DNA of 64,000 bases from Bacteroidales bacterium (GTDB lineage Bacteria; Bacteroidota; Bacteroidia; Bacteroidales; UBA932). A model generated the notes under the pieces. It saw only the letters and a list, made by a program, of their open reading frames with translations. It was not told the DNA's origin and did not search any database. The translations under genes and the position numbers were made by a program. How positions within the stretch are numbered: position 1 is the stretch's first letter; each line of letters begins with the position of its first letter. Below, piece after piece: positions 17,073 through 24,536 of this stretch. Location of the stretch: NCBI GenBank assembly GCA_024401695.1, contig JAKSKN010000010.1:1-64000 (forward strand), given 5' to 3'.

Positions 17073-17642
17073 ATGTTAACGGACAGAGCAAAGGAAATCG
17101 TCAACAGTACGGAATCCAAAATGAAAGACGCACTTGTCTTCCTCGAAGAGGATCTCAAGACATATCGCGTAGGCAAGGCCAACCCTGCAGTTTTCAACCC
17201 TGTTGTAGTTGACTACTACGGCACCCCGACCCCTATCGCACAGGTTGCTTCCATTTCAGCGCCGGATGCCAAGACCCTCGCCATCCAGCCTTGGGAGAAG
17301 ACCCTCATCCCTAAGATTGAAAAGGCCATTATGGATGCCAACATCGGTCTCACCCCGCAGAACAACGGCGAAATCATCCGCTGCACCGTTCCTGCCCTCA
17401 CCGAAGAGCGCCGCAAGGAGCTCATCAAGAAGGCCAAAGGAGCAGGCGAGCAGACAAAGATAGTCGTCCGCAACGCCCGCCGCGACGGTGTTGAACTTCT
17501 CAAGAAAGCTCAAAAGAACGAAGGCCTTTCTGAAGACACGGAAAAGGAAGCCGAGGCTGAAATCCAGAAACTCACCGACAAGTTCGTAAAGAACGCCGAT
17601 GAAGTGGTCGCAGCAAAGGAAAAAGAAATTATGACAGTTTGA
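17073..17642 (+). CDS. frr: Ribosome recycling factor
   Basis: 189 residues, full length for RRF, which with EF-G splits post-termination ribosomes. KTYRVGKANPAVFNPVVVDYYGTPTPI, GEIIRCTVPALTEERRKEL and RNARRDGVELLKK are diagnostic. The 3' end overlaps convergent lpxK by 14 bp. Confidence 0.97.
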   Translation: MLTDRAKEIVNSTESKMKDALVFLEEDLKTYRVGKANPAVFNPVVVDYYGTPTPIAQVASISAPDAKTLAIQPWEKTLIPKIEKAIMDANIGLTPQNNGEIIRCTVPALTEERRKELIKKAKGAGEQTKIVVRNARRDGVELLKKAQKNEGLSEDTEKEAEAEIQKLTDKFVKNADEVVAAKEKEIMTV

Positions 17643-18702
17643 TCCCCTCCAGGAAATCGGCGAAAACCCGGTTTTCCTCAGGAGTCAGGAAATCAGTCTT
17701 TATAGGCACGCAGAACACGCGTGCCTTTATTGTATCAGGCATCCGGTCCACCATAAGCAGCCTCTGTGCATCCTTTTCGGTAGTGCCTATGGCTGCAGTC
17801 GGCTCAACTTTGATGACATCCATCCAGTCTCCGACATCAGAGCTTCTGAAGTAGTGGTGGTCAGGGTAGTTGAAACGGCGCAGGATCCTGTATGTGTCGC
17901 TGAGATAGTTGCGAAGTGCGTCATCCCTGGCGATGGCAGTTACAAGCACGAGCTTCTTTGAATAGAAGTAATGGGAATCGCCGGTTTCGAACACCATCTT
18001 CTTGTCACAATAGTCAAGTGCCGTGAAAAGGACGGTACGGCTGCCGGCAGCGGTATTCCCGGTGCATTTTTCCGGAGAATAGTCATCTACCCCGAGGAGG
18101 GCGCAGAATTTGACCTTCTCCCATTCATCAAGCTCGGCCGGACATTTGGTGACCAATATGATGTCGGCCTCACTTATACGTGACGGGAGATCACGAAGCC
18201 GGCCGAAAGGCAGCAGCTTGTCTTCGAAAACCGGATGATTGTAATCCACCAGGACCACATTTTCCGTCGCCTTCAGCCGACGATACTGGAAGGCATCATC
18301 GAGAATGATCAGATCAGCCGGTTCGAAGGAGCGGCCTTCAGGATGACAGAGAATACGGCAGCCCTCCACACGGTCCTTGCAAACGGCAACTGTGACTGAT
18401 GGGAACTTCTTCTTGATCTGAAGCGGCTCATCACCGAAGAGAGCCGCACTGCCATCGGCGGTGACCTCCTGGAAGCCTTTGCTCTTGCGCCTGTATCCAC
18501 GGGAAAGGACAGCGATATGCTTCCCGCTCCACTGAGGGGACTCCGCAAGCATGCGGAGGATCATCTCCACGTGAGGGGTCTTGCCGGTTCCGCCCACGGT
18601 AATGTTGCCTACGCAGATTGTAGGTACTTCAGCGGAATATGATTTCTTTATACCCTTATTGTAGAGCTTGTGGCGGATTTTCAGAATCAGTCTGTAAAGC
18701 AT
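17629..18702 (-). CDS. lpxK: Tetraacyldisaccharide 4'-kinase
   Basis: A ~357-residue membrane-associated kinase adding the 4'-phosphate in lipid A synthesis. The Walker A motif VGNITVGGTGKTPHVE lies near residue 35, followed by VLSRGYRR, GDEPLQIKKKF and ILDDAFQYRRL. The ATG at 18702 is chosen because a TATATTTG box ends 8 nt upstream of it; an ATG at 18750 would lie upstream of that box. The 5' end lies inside the dusB 3' end (47-nt overlap). Convergent with frr. Confidence 0.94.
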   Translation of the reverse strand: MLYRLILKIRHKLYNKGIKKSYSAEVPTICVGNITVGGTGKTPHVEMILRMLAESPQWSGKHIAVLSRGYRRKSKGFQEVTADGSAALFGDEPLQIKKKFPSVTVAVCKDRVEGCRILCHPEGRSFEPADLIILDDAFQYRRLKATENVVLVDYNHPVFEDKLLPFGRLRDLPSRISEADIILVTKCPAELDEWEKVKFCALLGVDDYSPEKCTGNTAAGSRTVLFTALDYCDKKMVFETGDSHYFYSKKLVLVTAIARDDALRNYLSDTYRILRRFNYPDHHYFRSSDVGDWMDVIKVEPTAAIGTTEKDAQRLLMVDRMPDTIKARVFCVPIKTDFLTPEENRVFADFLEGIKLS

Positions 18703-19690
18703 ATCTTTCGCAAATATAGTCAAGTATCGAATAAAGCTCGGCCACATCAAGGGTGGTCACCATCTTCATTCTGGTTTCCTTGAAGTCAGGAAGGCCCTTG
18801 AAATAGCAGCTGAGATGCCGGCGCATTTCATACACCCCGCGGGGTTCACCCTTCAGTGCAAGCGAGAGTTCGAGCTGGCGCCTGGCCAGAGCGACCTTTT
18901 CCTCCACCGACATCGGCGGCATAGCCTCGCCATACTTGAGATAATGGTTTATCTCCTTGAATATCCACGGGTGCCCGAAAGTGGCACGGCCTATCATAAT
19001 TGCATCAACCCCATAACGGTCGAACGCCTCCCTGGCGGACGGCCCGTCAGTGATATCGCCGTTTCCAATTATGGGGATATGCATCCGCGGGTTGTTCTTG
19101 ACCTCTCCTATCAGGGTCCAGTCCGCCTTTCCCTTATACATCTGACAGCGGGTGCGGCCGTGGATCGTCAGGGCCTGGATGCCGACATCCTGCAGGCGTT
19201 CGGCAAGTTCCACGATGATTTTCGAATTGTCGTCCCAGCCGAGGCGGGTCTTGACTGTGACCGGTTTACCCACGGCCTCAACGACAGCCTTGGTGATGGC
19301 GACCATCTTGTCAGGCTCGCGCATCATACCGGAACCTGCACCGCGTCCCGCTATTTTTGTGACCGGACAGCCGAAATTGATGTCGATGACGTCAGCGCCG
19401 TGGCCACCGGCTATCTCGGCGGCACGGTCAGCCATCCTGGCCGCTTCAACCATCGATTCAGGGATGTGGCCGTATATCTGGATGCCGACAGGGGATTCCT
19501 CTTCGCCGGTCTTCATCTTGGCGATCGCCTTTGCGGCATCGCGTATGAGTCCGTCGGAGGGGATGAATTCGGTATAGACCATCGCTGCGCCCTGCTCGCG
19601 GCACAGTATGCGGAAGGAAGCATCCGTGACGTCTTCCATTGGAGCCAGCAGAAGCGGCTTCTCACCAAGGTCCAGGTTTCCGATTTTCAT
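18656..19690 (-). CDS. dusB: tRNA-dihydrouridine synthase
   Basis: A 344-residue FMN-dependent enzyme reducing uridines in the tRNA D-loop. It begins LDLGEKPLLLAPMEDVTDASFR; the active-site cysteine is in DINFGCPVTK, followed by GAGSGMMR, VTVKTRLGWDD, IHGRTRCQMYKG and IIGNGDI. The -7 box lies 4 nt upstream, so the message is probably leaderless. Divergent from pepP; overlaps lpxK downstream. The Dus subtype is by similarity only. Confidence 0.93.
   Translation of the reverse strand: MKIGNLDLGEKPLLLAPMEDVTDASFRILCREQGAAMVYTEFIPSDGLIRDAAKAIAKMKTGEEESPVGIQIYGHIPESMVEAARMADRAAEIAGGHGADVIDINFGCPVTKIAGRGAGSGMMREPDKMVAITKAVVEAVGKPVTVKTRLGWDDNSKIIVELAERLQDVGIQALTIHGRTRCQMYKGKADWTLIGEVKNNPRMHIPIIGNGDITDGPSAREAFDRYGVDAIMIGRATFGHPWIFKEINHYLKYGEAMPPMSVEEKVALARRQLELSLALKGEPRGVYEMRRHLSCYFKGLPDFKETRMKMVTTLDVAELYSILDYICERYALQTDSENPPQALQ
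18711..18718 (-). promoter_or_regulatory. Internal -7 box for lpxK
   Basis: TATATTTG on the minus strand within the dusB 3' end, 8 nt before the lpxK ATG at 18702. It supports the shorter lpxK start and a near-leaderless transcript. Confidence 0.5.
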
Positions 19691-19694
19691 ACCG

Positions 19695-19712
19695 CAAAAA
19701 TACCTATATTTG
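19695..19712. promoter_or_regulatory. Back-to-back -7 boxes for dusB and pepP
   Basis: CAAAAATACCTATATTTG holds a minus-strand TATTTTTG (19702-19695) and a plus-strand TATATTTG (19705-19712) separated by 2 bp. The start codons lie 4 nt and 6 nt beyond them, so each promoter's -33 region falls inside the opposite gene. Confidence 0.65.
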
Positions 19713-19718
19713 TGGAAT

Positions 19719-21476
19719 ATGGGAACAATTTATCAGCAAAGAATTGCAGCCTTGCGCGAGCTTATGCTCTCGAAGAGCTGGGACGCGGTGATCATAACGG
19801 GCTCCGACCCGCATTGCAGTGAATTTCCGGCCGAACGCTGGAAACAGGTTCAATGGCTCACCGGCTTTACCGGCGAGGCCGGTGACGTAGTCGTGACGGC
19901 CGATCACGCCGGACTGTGGACCGACTCCCGCTATTTCATCCAGGCCCTCACACAGCTGGCCGGTACTGGCGTGGAACTCCACAAGACCCGCGTTCCCGAA
20001 CAGGTTCTCATCCCCGAATGGCTGGCGGAACGTTTTGACGACGACAGCATCATCGCCGTCGATGGCCTCTGCGTCAGCGCTGAATATACCAGCAGCCTTC
20101 CCGGCAGCATCGTAAGCGTCCCGAACCTGCTCGATTCCCTCTGGGACGGGCGTCCCGGCATTCCGCAGACCCCGGTGTTCACCGCCGACCCGGGCGAAAG
20201 CCGCAGCGACAAGATAGGGTTCCTGCGCAGCTGGCTGAACGGGCAGGGAGGCGACTCCATACTTCTGTCCTCTCTTGACGACATAGCGTGGACCCTCAAC
20301 GTCCGCGCTTCCGACATAGAATACAATCCCCTGGTCATCAGCTATCTTCTGATTTCGGAAGGATCGGTGGAATGGTTTGTCCTGAAAGACCCTGTCGAAG
20401 ATCCCGAGACAGAGCAGACATTCGCAGCACTGCGCGAAGAGGGCATTTTGCTGCGCCAATATGCCGACGTCGAACTGGCGCTAAGCCAGAACGAAGGCAC
20501 GATGGTGCTGGATTCCAATTCGATAAACCATCATCTATGGAATATCTGCGGCGGGGACGTGAAGCTTGTCCCGAGCCCCGTACAGCTTCGCAAGTCAATC
20601 AAGAACAGGACGGAGATTGATGGGATGAGGGAAGCTCATCTGCAGGATGGCCTCGCTATGGAAAAATTCCTGTACTGGCTTGAAAACACGGTTTCAGACG
20701 GGGTCGAAATCAGCGAATGGGATGCGGCGGTCAAGCTTGGCCAGTTTCGGGCCGCCATCCCGGGATACCGCGGCGACAGTTTCGAAACCATCTCCGCCTA
20801 TGGTCCCGGCGCTGCACTGCCACATTACATCACCCCACGCGAAAACGCCCCGGTCATCGAGCCGCACGGGCTTTATCTCTGCGATTCCGGCGGACAATAT
20901 GACTACGGAACCACCGACATCACCCGAACCGTTCCGATGGGCGAATGCACAGGGTTGGAGAAGGAGGACTACACGCTCGTGCTGAAGGGGCACATCGCGC
21001 TCGCAATGGCCGTCTTCCCTGCAGGGACTCCCGGATGCAGGCTGGATGCACTTGCCCGCGAACCCCTTTGGCGCGCCCACAGGAACTTCGGCCACGGCAC
21101 CGGTCACGGGATAGGCTGGTTCCTCGGGGTCCACGAAGGTCCCCAGGACATACGTCAGAACCTCAACCCCACCCCACTGGTTCCCGGAATGATCACGTCA
21201 GACGAGCCGGGCATATACCGCGAAGGGCTGTTTGGCATCCGTCACGAAAATCTTGTGCTGTGCACGGAAGACGGCAGCGACGAATTCGGCCGCTGGCTCA
21301 AGTTCGAGACACTGACCCTCTGCCATTTCGACACCTCGGCAATCATTCCCGAACTGCTGACGGCTGAAGAGATCGAATGGCTGAACGCATACAATGAAAG
21401 GGTTTACAAAACCCTCTCACCTTATCTTCCGGAAGAGATCTCCTTCTGGCTGCGTTCCAAGACGGAAGCGATCTAG
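19719..21476 (+). CDS. Xaa-Pro aminopeptidase, M24B, long form
   Basis: A 585-residue three-domain aminopeptidase P of the eukaryotic-like long type: two creatinase-like N-terminal domains, then the pita-bread catalytic domain with metal ligands in LYLCDSGGQYDYGTTDITRT (two Asp), GHGTGHGIG (His), SDEPGIYREG (Glu) and GIRHENLVL (Glu). It removes N-terminal residues before proline in the cytosol. The ATG at 19719 follows the -7 box by 6 nt; longer starts would cross the dusB start. It ends with a 4-bp overlap with convergent hemW. A shorter paralogue lies at 44420. Confidence 0.94.
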   Translation: MGTIYQQRIAALRELMLSKSWDAVIITGSDPHCSEFPAERWKQVQWLTGFTGEAGDVVVTADHAGLWTDSRYFIQALTQLAGTGVELHKTRVPEQVLIPEWLAERFDDDSIIAVDGLCVSAEYTSSLPGSIVSVPNLLDSLWDGRPGIPQTPVFTADPGESRSDKIGFLRSWLNGQGGDSILLSSLDDIAWTLNVRASDIEYNPLVISYLLISEGSVEWFVLKDPVEDPETEQTFAALREEGILLRQYADVELALSQNEGTMVLDSNSINHHLWNICGGDVKLVPSPVQLRKSIKNRTEIDGMREAHLQDGLAMEKFLYWLENTVSDGVEISEWDAAVKLGQFRAAIPGYRGDSFETISAYGPGAALPHYITPRENAPVIEPHGLYLCDSGGQYDYGTTDITRTVPMGECTGLEKEDYTLVLKGHIALAMAVFPAGTPGCRLDALAREPLWRAHRNFGHGTGHGIGWFLGVHEGPQDIRQNLNPTPLVPGMITSDEPGIYREGLFGIRHENLVLCTEDGSDEFGRWLKFETLTLCHFDTSAIIPELLTAEEIEWLNAYNERVYKTLSPYLPEEISFWLRSKTEAI

Positions 21477-22495
21477 GCTTTGCTGACAATGTCTGCGATT
21501 ATGGAGTCGGCGATGAACCAGTCCGGCTCCGGGATCACCAGGCCGCCGGCACCCTTGTCGGTGCGCAGGCCGAGCATAAGTTCCTCTTCGCGTATCTCCT
21601 CCTCCGACAAAGTCTCCGATTCAGATGTCCAGCCGGAAAGTTCCTGCGAATTCCAGCTCCTGACCTGAACATCCCCGTCTATCCTGAGGGAATGAGCGCC
21701 GGGACCCAGGCCCACATACGGGTGCCTGGTCCAGTAAGCGGAATTATGCTTGGCCTCAAAACCGGGTTTCGCCCAATTGGATATTTCATAATGGTGATAC
21801 CCTGCATCGCCGAGCCGCCTGCAGATATGGTCATACTGCCTCCGGCATAGCTCTTCACCGGCTTCGGCATAACTGCCGTCCGCCACCATCCCCGCAAGGG
21901 CGCTGCCTTCCTCTATCGAAAGCTGATATGCCGAGACGTGCTCGGGACACATCTCCAGCAACCCGTCGATCGTGGCTTCCAGAGAAGTGTCGGTAAGATG
22001 GGAGATACCAAAGATGATGTCAACGCTGATGTTGTCAATCCCACCTTCGCGGAGCAGCTCGAACGCCCTGCGCGCACGCTCGGCGGTATGGCGGCGGTTC
22101 ATCCAGCGCAGCATTCCGTCGTCAAGCGACTGCACACCCATACTTATACGGTTCACTCCTATGGACTTCAGCCCGCTGACATATCCGGGACCCGCAGCCA
22201 CTATGTCTTCAGGGTTCACCTCAACGGTGAATTCCTCGAACGGTGCGCCTCCAAGCCGGTCAACGATCCTGCGCAACAAAGCCAGAGGCAGCACCGATGG
22301 GGTGCCGCCTCCTGCGTACAGCGTATTCAAGGAACGCGTATTTTCTATCTCCGGACGGCGTGCGTCGATCTCCCGGCACAACTCGTCGGCATATGCCGCC
22401 ATCATCCCGGCTTCACGGCCTTTGCAAGCTATCTCCGAATAGAAGTCGCAGTAGGTGCAGAAGCTCTTGCAGAACGGGACGTGGAGGTAAATCAT
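21473..22495 (-). CDS. hemW: Radical SAM haem chaperone HemW
   Basis: 340 residues, the HemN-like protein that inserts haem into respiratory proteins. The 4Fe-4S motif CKSFCTYC (CxxxCxxC) sits at residues 9-16, followed by TLYAGGGTPSVLP, EVNPED and NRISMGVQSLDD. The protein lacks the N-terminal extension of true coproporphyrinogen oxidase HemN, which favours HemW. The start overlaps the upstream coiled-coil gene by 1 nt. Confidence 0.93.
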   Translation of the reverse strand: MIYLHVPFCKSFCTYCDFYSEIACKGREAGMMAAYADELCREIDARRPEIENTRSLNTLYAGGGTPSVLPLALLRRIVDRLGGAPFEEFTVEVNPEDIVAAGPGYVSGLKSIGVNRISMGVQSLDDGMLRWMNRRHTAERARRAFELLREGGIDNISVDIIFGISHLTDTSLEATIDGLLEMCPEHVSAYQLSIEEGSALAGMVADGSYAEAGEELCRRQYDHICRRLGDAGYHHYEISNWAKPGFEAKHNSAYWTRHPYVGLGPGAHSLRIDGDVQVRSWNSQELSGWTSESETLSEEEIREEELMLGLRTDKGAGGLVIPEPDWFIADSIIADIVSKA

Positions 22496-23427
22496 TACCT
22501 GAGATACAGGTCTGCTACGCCGAGCTGGCTCTTGTCGGTGTAGGCGATGACGTTGTAGACACCCTTGGTCGGAGCAGGTATGTTGTTGACGTAGATTCCG
22601 AGATCGACCTCGGCGCCCTGATAGTCAACTTCACGCGCTGCAGTGGCGACCAGTTCTTCTCCGGCGCAGGTGAATGCAACATCCTGTCCGGTAGAGACGA
22701 GGTTTCCGGCAGGATCGAACACCCTTACGTATACACGTACCGGGCCGCGGTCAGCCAGTTCATTCTCAACAAGACTGAGACTTACGAGGAAGCGGACTGC
22801 ACGTGCGCTGCGGTCGGTAACCCTGTCAGCGTTGTTGTATGCCTCCATCTTGATGCCGCGGGCCTTGAGGACGGCGCCGGCAGAAACGCGGCTTGTGAGG
22901 GTCTCGACCTCCTTGGTGAGGACTTCGTTGATCTGCTTGTGCTCTTCAGCCTCCTGACGGGCCTCTGCAGCCTCCTGTGCAAGACGGTGGTTGAGCGTAT
23001 TAAGAGAGTCGATCTGCTGAATATAGCTGCGCATAATGGTACGGAGGGTGCCGAGTTCCTTCTCATACTGACGGATCTTGGCACGGTCGGTAGCCTCAGT
23101 GCGCTTTACGCGGTCCACGAGCTGAGCGATTTCGGCACGCGAAGAATCAAGCTGGGCATTGATGCTATCGTAATTGGAAGACAGGTTTTCGTAGTCGCTC
23201 TGGAGAGCCTGGATCTGCTCCGTGAGTTCTACCTTCTCCGTGTTGAGATCGTTTACAAGTTTGTTCTTTGAGGACAGAACCAAGAAGAGTGCCGCCGCCA
23301 GGGCCACAGCCAATACAGCAAGCACGACGAGGAAAATCTTGGAGAGAGCGTTACCGCTGTTGTTCTTCTTTTCCTCTTCCTTTCTCTCGAGCTTTACGAG
23401 AGGATCTTCATTGAGATAATTTTCCAT
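22495..23427 (-). CDS. Membrane-anchored coiled-coil protein
   Basis: 310 residues. A cytosolic charged N-terminus, one transmembrane helix (about residues 30-52, rich in Ala/Val/Leu), a long heptad-rich coiled coil (~55-180), then a C-terminal beta-rich domain of about 120 residues with repeated VYVRVFDPAGNLV-like strands. I know similar proteins in Bacteroidota as conserved hypotheticals without an assigned function. The architecture suggests a periplasmic structural or envelope-organising role. Divergent from the 156-residue membrane protein. Confidence 0.8.
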   Translation of the reverse strand: MENYLNEDPLVKLERKEEEKKNNSGNALSKIFLVVLAVLAVALAAALFLVLSSKNKLVNDLNTEKVELTEQIQALQSDYENLSSNYDSINAQLDSSRAEIAQLVDRVKRTEATDRAKIRQYEKELGTLRTIMRSYIQQIDSLNTLNHRLAQEAAEARQEAEEHKQINEVLTKEVETLTSRVSAGAVLKARGIKMEAYNNADRVTDRSARAVRFLVSLSLVENELADRGPVRVYVRVFDPAGNLVSTGQDVAFTCAGEELVATAAREVDYQGAEVDLGIYVNNIPAPTKGVYNVIAYTDKSQLGVADLYLR

Positions 23428-23455
23428 ATCAGAATCAATTTATTCAATCAAAGGG

Positions 23456-23484
23456 CAAAATTAGTAAAAAATGCCGTATTTTTG
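23456..23484. promoter_or_regulatory. Divergent -7 boxes
   Basis: Minus-strand TAATTTTG (23463-23456) serves the coiled-coil gene, 28 nt from its ATG. Plus-strand TATTTTTG (23477-23484) ends 5 nt before the ATG at 23490, predicting a leaderless mRNA. Confidence 0.55.
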
Positions 23485-23489
23485 TGTTT

Positions 23490-23954
23490 ATGAAATATTT
23501 AGTTCGTTCCATCAAATACTTTTTCTACCTGCTGGTCATTCTTGCGCTGGTGATTTTCGCGCTGGTGACCTTCAAGGTCGTTGACGGAGACATTTCAACG
23601 ATGTTTGTCAACGGTTATGATTCATTGTGGCAGATTGCCTGCATAGCGTTTGTATTCTCTCTCTGCTACCCGCGATTCGGCTTCACCACACGCAGAGCAT
23701 ACATAAAAGGTGCCACGGACGAAATAGCACCTGCCGTAAAATCAGTGATGGAAGACCGCGGATATGAACTTGAGACTGCCGAAGGCGAAGATATGACATT
23801 CCGCAAGCGTTCACCCGCAGCCCGTATGCTCAAGATGTGGGAAGACCGTGTGACATTCACGCGCACCGCCACAGGCTACAATGTCGAGGGGCTTACGAGG
23901 GAACTCGCCAGACTTGTCTCCGCAATCGAAGGAAGGTTCGACAGCATCGGATAA
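23490..23954 (+). CDS. Small inner-membrane protein of unknown function
   Basis: 154 residues with two hydrophobic helices (about residues 8-30 and 45-60) and a soluble, charged C-terminal domain of ~90 residues. I do not recognise a named family. The ATG at 23490 is preferred to an upstream GTG because the -7 box ends at 23484. The stop abuts the DUF3109 gene on the other strand. Confidence 0.75.
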   Translation: MKYLVRSIKYFFYLLVILALVIFALVTFKVVDGDISTMFVNGYDSLWQIACIAFVFSLCYPRFGFTTRRAYIKGATDEIAPAVKSVMEDRGYELETAEGEDMTFRKRSPAARMLKMWEDRVTFTRTATGYNVEGLTRELARLVSAIEGRFDSIG

Positions 23955-24536
23955 TCATTTGAGCATATGGTCCGCCGCCGCGCAGAGGGCATCGTAGAAT
24001 TCGGTGCCGAACGCGGCCGTGAGCGGTCCTTTCAGAAATTGATAGACGCGGACACCTTCACGCTCACCCTTCTCGAACGCCGGCTTGCAGATATCCCAGT
24101 GATGGACGTTCAGTGCCTGACCTCCACCTGTGAGTTTTGTCACGCGTATCGGATACAGGCTGCAGGAGACCGGTTTCACGCGCCCTGTTTTCTCAATTGC
24201 ACACAGGCATTCCCCTGATGGGCCGAAGTGACAGAACGCACATTCGCAAGAACCGTCAACGAGCGGGGTGACAATGTCGCCTTCACGGTCTATCTCAAAG
24301 AAGCCCTTTGCCTTGACGGCATCGCGGCCTTTCTGGGTCATCTCTCCGCAGAAAGCGGGATAGTCCCTCTCCAGGCCCTCCAGCTCACGCTCCTCCAGCG
24401 GCGCACCACTGTCGCCCACGATGCAGCAGGCACCGCGGCAGGTTTCGTAATCACAGCAGAACCAATTGTCTATCACATCCTCCGAAACAAGGATGTCACC
24501 TATCTGGATTATTGTTCCGAAATCTCTATTACTCAT
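23955..24536 (-). CDS. DUF3109 cysteine-rich protein
   Basis: 193 residues with clustered cysteines: FCCDYETCRGACC near residue 28, CECAFC near 97, CLC and CSLYPIR further on. This is the DUF3109 family, related in cysteine pattern to YkgJ-type putative Fe-S or zinc proteins. It overlaps the M16-like gene by 4 nt (ATGA), so the two are co-translated. The biochemical role is not known. Confidence 0.85.
   Translation of the reverse strand: MSNRDFGTIIQIGDILVSEDVIDNWFCCDYETCRGACCIVGDSGAPLEERELEGLERDYPAFCGEMTQKGRDAVKAKGFFEIDREGDIVTPLVDGSCECAFCHFGPSGECLCAIEKTGRVKPVSCSLYPIRVTKLTGGGQALNVHHWDICKPAFEKGEREGVRVYQFLKGPLTAAFGTEFYDALCAAADHMLK

Noticed and set aside
18815..19822. A 335-codon frame on the plus strand across dusB
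   Set aside because: dusB motifs (GCP cysteine, FMN-site residues) are intact on the minus strand, and the plus frame runs through both start codons of the divergent genes.
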